NCBI RefSeq assembly: GCF_019352895.1
Contig: NZ_JAAAFX010000009.1
Span: 638,764 to 702,763 of the forward strand
Length of the DNA stretch: 64,000 bases
From: Variovorax boronicumulans
GTDB taxonomy: Bacteria > Pseudomonadota > Gammaproteobacteria > Burkholderiales > Burkholderiaceae_C
Direction: 5' to 3'
Below, one piece after another: positions 56,939-64,000 of the stretch. The notes below the pieces were generated by a model, which was not told the DNA's origin, made no database searches, and saw only the letters and a list, made by a program, of their open reading frames with translations. The translations under genes were made by a program, and so were the position numbers. Numbering within the stretch: position 1 is the stretch's first letter; each line of letters begins with the position of its first letter.

Positions 56939-57811
56939 ATGAACGCTTTCCTGCATCAACTGCTCGCCGGGCTCGCGTCCGGCGGCATCTACGCCAGCGT
57001 CGCGCTGGCCCTGGTGATGATCTACCAGGCCACGCACCACATCAACTTCGCCCAGGGCGAGATGGCGATGTTCTCGACCTTCATCGCCTGGATGCTGATC
57101 CAGGCCGGGCTGCCGTACTGGCTGGCCTTCGTCGCGACGGTGGTGCTGTCCTTCGTGCTGGCGGCGGTGGTGGAGTTCACCGTGATCCGGCCGATGCACG
57201 ACAAGCCCGCGCTTTCGGTGGTGGTGGTGTTCATCGGCCTGCTGGTGATCTTCCACAGCCTCGCGGGCTGGCTGTTCGGCTACACGATCAAGCAGTTCCC
57301 GAGTCCGTTCCCGTCCGATGCCTGGTATGGCAGCGCCATGATGTCGGCCCACGAGGTGGGCGCAATCGTGGTCACGCTGGTGGTGGTCGTCGCGCTGTTC
57401 TCCTTCTTCCGTTTCACGCCACTGGGCCTGGCGATGCGCGCCGCGGCGCAGAACGCGGCCTCGTCGCGGCTGGTGGGCATCAACGTCGGGCGCATGCTGA
57501 TGCTGGGCTGGGGCCTGGCCGGCGCGATCGGCGCGGTGGCCGGGATGATGGTCGCGCCGGTGGTCTTCCTCGACCCCCACATGATGACCGGCGTGCTGCT
57601 CTACGCCTTTGCCGGCGCGCTGATCGGCGGCATCGACAGCCCCATCGGCGCGGTGCTCGGCGGCTTCCTCGTGGGCGTGCTGGAGAACCTGATCGGCACC
57701 TACGTCGTGGGCACCGAACTCAAGCTGTCCGTCGCGCTGGTGCTCATCGTCGGCGTGCTCATCGTGCGCCCGGCGGGCCTGCTCGGCCGCACCGTCGTCA
57801 CCCGCGTCTGA
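56939..57811 (+). CDS. livH: Branched-chain-type ABC transporter permease (LivH-like)
   Basis: The 290-residue membrane protein has the LivH N-terminus (LLAGLASGGIYASVALALVMIYQATHHINFAQGEM region) and the coupling segment LGLAMRAAAQN. About eight helices are expected. Substrates of such transporters include branched-chain amino acids, amides and aromatic or aliphatic acids; the neighbours point to an organic acid. Confidence 0.9.
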   Translation: MNAFLHQLLAGLASGGIYASVALALVMIYQATHHINFAQGEMAMFSTFIAWMLIQAGLPYWLAFVATVVLSFVLAAVVEFTVIRPMHDKPALSVVVVFIGLLVIFHSLAGWLFGYTIKQFPSPFPSDAWYGSAMMSAHEVGAIVVTLVVVVALFSFFRFTPLGLAMRAAAQNAASSRLVGINVGRMLMLGWGLAGAIGAVAGMMVAPVVFLDPHMMTGVLLYAFAGALIGGIDSPIGAVLGGFLVGVLENLIGTYVVGTELKLSVALVLIVGVLIVRPAGLLGRTVVTRV

Positions 57812-57827
57812 CCCAGGATCTCCGCAC

Positions 57828-58862
57828 ATGAACTCGATCAACGCCACCTCCCGCGCGCCCCTTGTCACGGCTGCCGCGCCAGCCCCCACCACCGCACGCC
57901 GCATCGGCGGCTTCGCACCCGGCTGGATCGGCACGCTCGCCGTGCTGGCCCTGCTCGCCATCGGCCTGACCTTCGTGGCCAAGGGCTTCCAGCTGTTCCA
58001 GGCCACGATGGTGCTGTCGTACGCGATCGCGCTGTTGGGTCTGAACATCCTGACCGGCTACAACGGCCAGATCTCGCTGGGCCACGGCGCCTTCTATGCG
58101 ATCGGCGCCTACACCACGGCCATCCTCATGGAGCACGGCGGCATGCCGTACTGGGCCACGGTGCCGGCCGCGGCCGTGGTCTGCCTGGTGGTGGGTTACG
58201 CCTTCGGGCGGCCCGCGCTGAAGCTCGAGGGGCTGTACCTCGCGCTCGCCACCTTCGCGCTGGGCGTGGCGATGCCGCAGCTGCTGAAATACAAGCACCT
58301 CGAGGCCTGGACCGGCGGCGTGCAGGGCATCGTGCTGATGAAGCCCGATGCGCCCTTCGGCCTGCCGCTCACGCCCGACCAGTGGCTCTACCTGTTCGCG
58401 CTCTTCGTCACGGTGGTCATGTTCGTCATCGCGCACAACCTGCTGCAGAGCGGCACCGGCCGCGCGATCCGTGCGATCCGCGACCATGCGATGGCGGCCG
58501 AGGCCATGGGCGTGGACAACAGCCACTACAAGTCGATGACCTTCGGCGTGTCGGCCGCCTACACCGGCGTGGGCGGCGCGCTGTCGGCCATCGCGGTGCA
58601 GTTCGTGGCACCCGATTCGTTCACGCTGTTCCTGTCGATCTCGCTGCTGGTGGGCATCGTGATCGGCGGCGTCGGCACGCTGTGGGGCGCGATCTTCGGC
58701 GCCATCTTCATCATGTTCGTGCCCTCGCTGGCGGAGAAGGTGTCGAAGGCCGCGCCCTGGGCCATCTACGGCGTGGTGTTGATCGCGATCATGTTCGCGA
58801 TGCCCGGCGGCGTAGTGGGCCTGCTGCGCAAGATCCAGGCGCGCTTCAAAGCCCATGGATGA
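57828..58862 (+). CDS. livM: Branched-chain-type ABC transporter permease (LivM-like)
   Basis: The 344-residue membrane protein has the LivM signatures GLNILTGYNGQISLGHGAF and the loop IRDHAMAAEAMGV. It is the second permease. Its end overlaps the start of the kinase gene by eight bases, which ties transport to the kinase-DUF6285-dehydrogenase triad. Confidence 0.9.
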   Translation: MNSINATSRAPLVTAAAPAPTTARRIGGFAPGWIGTLAVLALLAIGLTFVAKGFQLFQATMVLSYAIALLGLNILTGYNGQISLGHGAFYAIGAYTTAILMEHGGMPYWATVPAAAVVCLVVGYAFGRPALKLEGLYLALATFALGVAMPQLLKYKHLEAWTGGVQGIVLMKPDAPFGLPLTPDQWLYLFALFVTVVMFVIAHNLLQSGTGRAIRAIRDHAMAAEAMGVDNSHYKSMTFGVSAAYTGVGGALSAIAVQFVAPDSFTLFLSISLLVGIVIGGVGTLWGAIFGAIFIMFVPSLAEKVSKAAPWAIYGVVLIAIMFAMPGGVVGLLRKIQARFKAHG

Positions 58863-59862
58863 TCCCGAGGCGATCGCCGCCGCGCTGCAGGCGATCGCTG
58901 CGCTTATTGCTCCCGGCGGGCGCACGGTCGACGGCCTGCGCCGGCTCTCGGGCGGGGCCAGCCAGCAGACCTGGGCCTTCGAGCTGGGCACCGAGGGTCA
59001 GGGCGCGCTGCCGCTGATCCTGCGGCGCGCCCCCGGCGTGCAGGGCCCGCGCGACCACGGCTCGGCCGGCCTGGCAACCGAGGCCGCGCTGATCGACGCC
59101 GCCCGCGCGTTGGGCGTGCCGGCCCCCGCCGTGAGCCATGTGCTGCAGCCCGCCGACGGCCTGGGCGAAGGCTTCGTGATGGCGCGCATCGAGGGCGAGA
59201 CGCTGGGCCGCCGCATCGTGCGCGATGCGCGCTTCGCGCCGGCGCGCCGCGTGCTCGCGCAGCAGTGCGGCCGCGCGCTGGCACGGATCCATCGCGTGCC
59301 GCTCGCGGGCCTGCCGCCGCTGCGCCGTTCGGGCGCGCACGCCGAGCTCGATTTCCAGATCGCGCTGCACCGCGGCCACGGCACGGCGCGGCCGGTGTTC
59401 GAGGCCGCGTTCCAGTGGCTGCGCCGGCATGCGCCGGCCACCGAGGCCGCGCTGGTGCTGGTGCATGGCGACTTCCGCAACGGCAACCTGATCGTCGGCG
59501 AGGAGGGGTTGCGCGCCGTGCTCGACTGGGAGCTGGCCCACATCGGCGACCCGATGGAGGACCTGGGCTGGCTCTGCGTCAACGCCTGGCGCTTCGGCCG
59601 CGACGAATTGCCCGTGGGCGGCTTCGGCACGCTGGCCGAGCTGTTCGAGGGCTACACCGCCGAAGGCGGCACGGTGGACGCGGAGCGCCTGCGCTACTGG
59701 CAGGTGCTGGGCACGCTCAAGTGGGGCATCGTCTGCGAGGCCATGGCGCATGCCTGGCTCAGCGGCAGCGAGCGTGAGCTCGAGAAGGCCGTGATCGGCC
59801 GCCGCGCGTCCGAGGCCGAGATCGACCTGTTGGCGCTGATCGCGCCCCAAGGAGGAGCCTGA
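58855..59862 (+). CDS. Aminoglycoside-phosphotransferase-fold kinase, LvaA-like
   Basis: The 335-residue protein has the APH fold: an N-lobe segment LSGGASQQTWAFEL, the catalytic loop H204-G-D206-x4-G-N211 and the metal-binding D224 in LDWELAH. In Pseudomonas levulinate degradation the related LvaA, with the small LvaB, phosphorylates 4-hydroxyvaleryl-CoA. The same order, kinase then small protein then acyl-CoA dehydrogenase, occurs here, so phosphorylation of a hydroxyacyl-CoA is a reasonable hypothesis; antibiotic resistance is not. It overlaps livM at its start and the next gene by one base. Confidence 0.8.
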   Translation: MDDPEAIAAALQAIAALIAPGGRTVDGLRRLSGGASQQTWAFELGTEGQGALPLILRRAPGVQGPRDHGSAGLATEAALIDAARALGVPAPAVSHVLQPADGLGEGFVMARIEGETLGRRIVRDARFAPARRVLAQQCGRALARIHRVPLAGLPPLRRSGAHAELDFQIALHRGHGTARPVFEAAFQWLRRHAPATEAALVLVHGDFRNGNLIVGEEGLRAVLDWELAHIGDPMEDLGWLCVNAWRFGRDELPVGGFGTLAELFEGYTAEGGTVDAERLRYWQVLGTLKWGIVCEAMAHAWLSGSERELEKAVIGRRASEAEIDLLALIAPQGGA

Positions 59863-60266
59863 TGCAGGACCGCCCCAGCCCCACCGAACTGCTCGAAGCC
59901 GTGGCCGCCTTCCTGCGCGAGCAGGTGGTGCCTGCTTCGAGCGGCGCACTGGCCTTCCATGCGCGCGTGGCGGCCAATGCACTCGACATCGCGCGCCGCG
60001 AGCTGCTGGCCGAGGCCGACACCTCGCAGGCGGCCGAGGAACGCGCTTCGCTGCAGGCCCTGCTGGGCAGCACCGAGCCCGACCTCGACGCGCTGCAACG
60101 CACGCTGTGCCGGCGCATCGCCGACGGCGCCCTCGACCTGGCCACGCCCGGCCTGGCCGATCACCTGTGGCGCACCACGCGCGCCAAGCTGGCCGTGGAC
60201 CAGCCCGGCTACGGCAGCTACCGGCGCAGCCTCGACCCCACATCCCCCGGAACACCGACGCCATGA
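59862..60266 (+). CDS. DUF6285 protein, LvaB-like
   Basis: The 134-residue protein is mostly helical with no membrane segment. It fits DUF6285, a family encoded next to APH-fold kinases and acyl-CoA dehydrogenases; LvaB of Pseudomonas, needed for the kinase activity of LvaA, is a protein of this kind. The start overlaps the kinase stop (TGATG) and the stop overlaps the dehydrogenase start (ATGA). It is therefore likely a partner subunit of the kinase (inference). Confidence 0.72.
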   Translation: MQDRPSPTELLEAVAAFLREQVVPASSGALAFHARVAANALDIARRELLAEADTSQAAEERASLQALLGSTEPDLDALQRTLCRRIADGALDLATPGLADHLWRTTRAKLAVDQPGYGSYRRSLDPTSPGTPTP

Positions 60267-61555
60267 ACTTCGATCTGCCGCCCGAACTTGTCGCCTACCT
60301 GGGCGAGCTCGACGCCTTCATCGAACGCGAGATCGTGCCGCTGCAGGCGCAGGACGACAACGAGCGCTTCTTCGACCACCGGCGCGAATGGGCGCGCACC
60401 GACTTCGACAACGGCGGCCTGCCGCGCCCCGAGTGGGAGGCGCTGCTGGGCGAGGCGCGCCGTCGCGCCGACAAGGCCGGCCACCTGCGCTTCGCGCTGC
60501 CGAGCGAATTCGGCGGCCGCGACGGCGGCAACCTCTGGATGGCCGTGATCCGCGAACACTTCGCGGCGCGCGGGCTGGGCCTGCACAACGACCTGCAGAA
60601 CGAGCATTCGATCGTCGCCAACAACCCCTTCGTGCTCGCGATCCGCGACTTCGGCACGCCTGCGCAGCGCCAGGAATTCATCGCCGGCATGCTTGACGAG
60701 AGCGTGCACCTGGCCTTCGGCCTGACCGAGCCCCAGCACGGCTCGGACGCCACCCACATGGAGACCCGCGCCGTGCCCGAGGCGCACGGCGGCCGCGCCG
60801 GCTGGCGCATCGACGGCGAGAAGATGTGGACCACCGGCATGCACGTGGCGACGCACTGCGTGGTGTTCGCGCGCACCAGCGGCGAGGACGGCGCCGCGCG
60901 CGGCATCAGCGCGCTGCTGGTCCCGGCGCAGGCCGAGGGCGTGAAGATCGAGGAGTACCTCTGGACCTTCAACATGCCCACCGACCATCCGCGCGTGAGC
61001 TTCACGAACGTGTGGGTGCCCGAGGACGCAGTGCTGGGCCCGCTCGACGGCGGCCTCGCGGTGGCGCAGCACTTCGTGCACGAGAACCGCATCCGCCAGG
61101 CCGCCTCGAGCCTGGGCGCTGCCGACTACTGCGTGCGCGAGAGCGTGAAGTACGCCCGCGAGCGCAAGCCCTTCGGCGAGGAACTGGCGCGCAACCAGGG
61201 CATCCAGTTCCCGCTGGTCGAACTGGCCACGCAGGTCGAGATGCTGCGCCTGCTGATCCGCAAGACCGCCTGGGAGATGGACCGCATGCCCAAGCCCGAG
61301 GTCGAGAAGCAACTCTCGGACAAGGTCTCGATGTGCAACTTCTGGGCCAACCGGCTGTGCTGCGAGGCCGCCGACCGCGCGATGCAGGTGCATGGCGGCA
61401 TCGGCTATTCGCGCCACAAGCCCTTCGAGCACATCTATCGCCACCACCGCCGCTACCGGATCACCGAGGGTTCGGAGGAGATCCAGATGCGCAAGGTCGC
61501 GGGCTACCTGTTCGGCTACATGGGGCCGAAGAAAAACCAAGGAGACAAGGCATGA
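60263..61555 (+). CDS. Acyl-CoA dehydrogenase, LvaC-like
   Basis: The 430-residue flavoprotein has GLTEPQHGSDATH and IDGEKMWTTGMH FAD-region segments and the C-terminal ITEGSEEIQMRK block with the usual glutamate (about E402). In levulinate degradation LvaC, an acyl-CoA dehydrogenase homologue, converts the phosphorylated acyl-CoA to an enoyl-CoA. Context makes a similar role likely here; ordinary dehydrogenation is the alternative. It overlaps both neighbours by four bases. Confidence 0.83.
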   Translation: MNFDLPPELVAYLGELDAFIEREIVPLQAQDDNERFFDHRREWARTDFDNGGLPRPEWEALLGEARRRADKAGHLRFALPSEFGGRDGGNLWMAVIREHFAARGLGLHNDLQNEHSIVANNPFVLAIRDFGTPAQRQEFIAGMLDESVHLAFGLTEPQHGSDATHMETRAVPEAHGGRAGWRIDGEKMWTTGMHVATHCVVFARTSGEDGAARGISALLVPAQAEGVKIEEYLWTFNMPTDHPRVSFTNVWVPEDAVLGPLDGGLAVAQHFVHENRIRQAASSLGAADYCVRESVKYARERKPFGEELARNQGIQFPLVELATQVEMLRLLIRKTAWEMDRMPKPEVEKQLSDKVSMCNFWANRLCCEAADRAMQVHGGIGYSRHKPFEHIYRHHRRYRITEGSEEIQMRKVAGYLFGYMGPKKNQGDKA

Positions 61556-62778
61556 ACTCACGCATTCCACCGGCGCGCCGGCGCACGCTCGCGGCCCTGG
61601 CTGCATTCACCCTGGCAGTGGCACTGCCCGCCGCGGCCCAGAAGAAGTACGACCCCGGCGTGACCGACACCGAGATCAAGCTGGGCATGCCCATGCCGCT
61701 GTCGGGCCCGGTCTCGGGCTACTCGGTGGTGGGCAAGGTCGCGCAGGCCTATTTCAAGAAGCTCAACGAGGCCGGCGGCATCGGCGGGCGCAAGGTCAGC
61801 CTGCTGATCTACGACGACCAGTACTCGCCGCCCAAGACGGTCGAGGTGGTGCGCCGCATGGTCGAGGAAGACCAGGTGCTGGCCATCTTCGGCAACCTGG
61901 GCACCGCGCCCAACACCGCGATCCAGCGCTACATGAACACCAAGAAGGTGCCGCAGCTGTTCATCCAGAGCGGTGCGGCCCAGTTCGACGATGCGGCGAA
62001 GTCGCCCTGGACCGTGCCCTTCCTCGGCAGCTACCAGGGCGAGGGCAGGGCCTTCGCGCGCCACATCCTGGCCAACCGGCCCGACGCCAAGGTGGCGGTG
62101 CTGATGCAGAACGACGACCTGGGCCGCGAAGTGCTCAAGGGCCTGCAGCAGGGCCTGGCCGGGCAGGCCAAGGCGAAGGTCGTGGCGCAGGCCACCTTCG
62201 AGGTCACCGACCCGACGGTCGATTCGCAGGTCGTGCAGCTCAAGAACTCCGGCGCCGACGTGCTGGTGATGGCGGCCACCGCCCGCACCGCCGCCCAGGC
62301 CATCCGCAAGACCGCCGACCTGGGCTGGCAGCCCGACCGCTACCTCAACTTCGCTGCGGCCTCGGTCAAGATGGCCTTCGAGCCCGCGGGCGCGGAGAAG
62401 TCGAAGGGCGTGATCTCGCTGGCCGTCTACAAGGAACCGATGAGCCAGCGCTGGGGCCGCGACCCGGAGGTGCTGGCCTACCTCGAGCTGCTCAAGACCC
62501 ATGCGCCCGACGTCGACGCCAGCAACGGCAGCGGCGTGTCGGGCTACCTGGTGGCCGCGCTGATGGCGCATGTGCTGCAGGCCGCGGGCGACGACCTCTC
62601 GCGCGACAACGTGCGCCGCGTGGCCAGCAACCTCAAGGACGTGCGCCTGCCGATGCTGCTGCCCGGCGTGCTGATGGCCAACTCGGCCAGCGACCTGCAC
62701 GCCTACGCCTCCATGCAGCCAGTGCGCTTCAACGGCATCGAGCTCGACCCGCTCGGGCCGGTGCTGCAGATGAAGTGA
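61552..62778 (+). CDS. Branched-chain-type (LivK) ABC transporter solute-binding protein
   Basis: The 408-residue protein has an Arg-rich signal peptide ending in PAAAQ and SBP family 1 segments LGMPMPLSGPVSGYS, LNEAGGIGGRKV and VDSQVVQLKNSG. It resembles the binding protein at 42942-44144. It is the receptor for LivGFHM, encoded in the same run of genes, with AAGGAG nine bases before its start. It overlaps the dehydrogenase stop (ATGA). Confidence 0.9.
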   Translation: MNSRIPPARRRTLAALAAFTLAVALPAAAQKKYDPGVTDTEIKLGMPMPLSGPVSGYSVVGKVAQAYFKKLNEAGGIGGRKVSLLIYDDQYSPPKTVEVVRRMVEEDQVLAIFGNLGTAPNTAIQRYMNTKKVPQLFIQSGAAQFDDAAKSPWTVPFLGSYQGEGRAFARHILANRPDAKVAVLMQNDDLGREVLKGLQQGLAGQAKAKVVAQATFEVTDPTVDSQVVQLKNSGADVLVMAATARTAAQAIRKTADLGWQPDRYLNFAAASVKMAFEPAGAEKSKGVISLAVYKEPMSQRWGRDPEVLAYLELLKTHAPDVDASNGSGVSGYLVAALMAHVLQAAGDDLSRDNVRRVASNLKDVRLPMLLPGVLMANSASDLHAYASMQPVRFNGIELDPLGPVLQMK

Positions 62779-62945
62779 GGGCGTCCGGCGCCCCCTGTCC
62801 CGCATCGGTCTCTTGTCCAGTCAGTTCCACAGCAGAATCTGCAGGGATCGAATCGTTCGGGCCGAGGCGCCGGTCGGCGACGTGATCAAGGTCCGCTGAA
62901 GGCCGTCGGGCCGTCCCCGTGTTCCCAACCATCAGAGAGGCAGAC

Positions 62946-63758
62946 ATGAACGAAAACACAAGCGAGTCGTCCCTTTTGTACGAGCGCGACGGCGACGTCG
63001 CGATCCTGAGCCTGCATGTGCCGACGCGGCTCAACCCGCTGACATTGGACATCCAGCGCGGCCTGCGCGACCGCCTGGCGCGGCTGTGCGACGAGGGCAC
63101 GACGCGCGCGCTGGTGATCACCGGCGCGGGCAAGGCCTTCTGCGTGGGCGCCGACTTGTCGAGCATGGGCCCGGGCGAGGGCGGCGGCAGCCTGGGCCAG
63201 CGCACGGCCGACACCATGGCCGAGCTGTCGAACCGGCTGATCGCCGACATCCGCGCCTTGCCTTTCCCGGTGGTGAGCGCGGTCAACGGCCCGGCCGCGG
63301 GTGCGGGCGTGGGCCTGGCGCTGGCGGCCGACGTGGTGCTGGCGGCGCGCTCGGCCTATTTCTACCTGCCCTTCATGCCCCGGCTGGGCATCGTGCCCGA
63401 CCTGGGCACCACCTGGTTCCTCGAGCGCTCGATCGGCCGCGCACGCGCGGTCGCGCTGACCTTGCTGGGCGACCGGCTGAGCGCCGAGCAGGCGGCGCAG
63501 TGGGGCCTGATCTGGTCCTGCGTCGACGACGCGGCGCTGCGCCAGGAGGCGCTGGCCACCGCGCAGCGGCTGGCGCGCCTGCCCGCGCATGCGGCGCGCG
63601 AGATCCGCAACGCCTACGAATCGGCGGGCAGCGTGCCGCTGGAGGCGCAGATGCACTACGAGGCCGAGCGCCAGCGCGAACTCATCGACCGGCCCGAGTT
63701 CGCCGAGGGCGTGAAGGCCTTCGGCGAGAAGCGCGATCCGGTCTTCGGGCGCCACTGA
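62946..63758 (+). CDS. Enoyl-CoA hydratase/isomerase family protein, PaaG-like
   Basis: The 270-residue crotonase-fold protein lacks both hydratase glutamates: the first site reads GAGVGLALAAD and the second lies in MPRLGIVPDLGTTWF. An aspartate (D152 in VPDLG) and the segments GDRLSAEQAAQWGLIW and EGVKAFGEKR match PaaG, an isomerase that uses that aspartate to move double bonds or open an epoxide. An enoyl-CoA isomerase role is likely; the substrate is open. GAGAGG precedes ATG 62946. The next gene starts three bases after its stop. Confidence 0.8.
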   Translation: MNENTSESSLLYERDGDVAILSLHVPTRLNPLTLDIQRGLRDRLARLCDEGTTRALVITGAGKAFCVGADLSSMGPGEGGGSLGQRTADTMAELSNRLIADIRALPFPVVSAVNGPAAGAGVGLALAADVVLAARSAYFYLPFMPRLGIVPDLGTTWFLERSIGRARAVALTLLGDRLSAEQAAQWGLIWSCVDDAALRQEALATAQRLARLPAHAAREIRNAYESAGSVPLEAQMHYEAERQRELIDRPEFAEGVKAFGEKRDPVFGRH

Positions 63759-63761
63759 GCC

Positions 63762-64000
63762 ATGGCGAGCGAGAACCACACCGCGGCCACCGTGCCCGAA
63801 TTCGACGCCGAACGCCTGGCCAGCCACCTGCGCGCCCAGATCCCGGGCCTGAGCGGCCCGATGCGCCTGGCACGCATCGGCGGCGGCCAGTCGAACCCGA
63901 CCTTCTTCGTCGATTTCGACAACCGCGCGCTGGTGCTGCGCAAGCAACCGCCGGGCGAGCTGCTGCCTTCGGCCCATGCGGTCGACCGCGAGTACCGCGT
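63762..64000 (+). CDS. APH-fold kinase, ACAD10/11-like, N-terminal part (cut by window edge)
   Basis: The first 79 or so residues are visible. They carry GGGQSNPTFFVD and VLRKQPPGELLPSAHAVDRE, the N-lobe signatures of the kinase domain of ACAD10/11 and its bacterial single-domain relatives. In animals this domain phosphorylates 4-hydroxyacyl-CoA for a linked dehydrogenase. It differs from the kinase at 58855, so the locus has two kinase types. The start lies three bases after the PaaG-like stop. The catalytic loop is outside the window. Confidence 0.75.
   Translation, partial: MASENHTAATVPEFDAERLASHLRAQIPGLSGPMRLARIGGGQSNPTFFVDFDNRALVLRKQPPGELLPSAHAVDREYR

Noticed and set aside
58855..59862. 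Aminoglycoside resistance gene
   Set aside because: The fold is that of aminoglycoside phosphotransferases, but gene overlap with a small LvaB-like protein and an acyl-CoA dehydrogenase points to acyl-CoA metabolism.

Overview
The window is about 64 kb of very GC-rich DNA with dense, operon-like coding and strong G/C preference at third codon positions. Three orphan Bug-type solute-binding proteins, several ABC uptake systems, many CoA-dependent catabolic enzymes and the BadR-BadH-BadI-AliB-AliA set point to a metabolically versatile betaproteobacterium of the Burkholderiales. A Comamonadaceae/Variovorax-like genome is my best guess, inferred from gene content only. I see no rRNA, tRNA, CRISPR array, insertion sequence or phage gene.

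Left part (1-12.4 kb): the tail of one peptide-type solute-binding protein, a terminator, then an operon with a Rieske oxygenase, a dipeptide-type ABC transporter (two permeases, a fused double ATPase, a binding protein), a TauD-type dioxygenase and an F420-reductase-like NAD(P) enzyme. An AraC regulator, an acetamidase/formamidase and a VanB-type flavin/2Fe-2S reductase lie on the other strand; the reductase is a plausible partner of the oxygenase.

12.5-23.1 kb: a respiratory block with CtaG, a small membrane protein, a subunit I-III fusion of cytochrome c oxidase and subunit II, flanked by DUF2231 and CopD/HemJ-like membrane proteins. A membrane-bound PQQ dehydrogenase, two proteins of unknown function and a PrsW-type membrane protease follow.

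23.1-30.6 kb: a phosphonate operon, phnD-phnC-phnE-phnA-Fe-ADH-phnY, with a divergent LysR gene. No aminoethylphosphonate transaminase is present in the window.

30.6-46 kb and 53.9-64 kb: two blocks of acyl-CoA catabolism with CoA ligase, thiolase-fold/DUF35 pair, FadB, HSD10-like SDR, enoyl-CoA hydratases, acyl-CoA dehydrogenases, thiolase, branched-chain-type ABC transporter and a kinase-DUF6285-acyl-CoA dehydrogenase triad resembling LvaABC of levulinate degradation. Five copies of an 18-bp palindrome (WTCGTC-N6-GACGAN) lie in four intergenic regions in front of these operons and suggest one shared regulator that is not encoded in the window. A second, ACAD10/11-like kinase gene runs off the right edge.

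Between these blocks lie a NimR/NimT-like regulator-transporter pair and a cyclohexanecarboxylate cluster, badR-badH-badI-aliB-aliA, which converts cyclohexanecarboxylate to pimeloyl-CoA except for a missing BadK hydratase.
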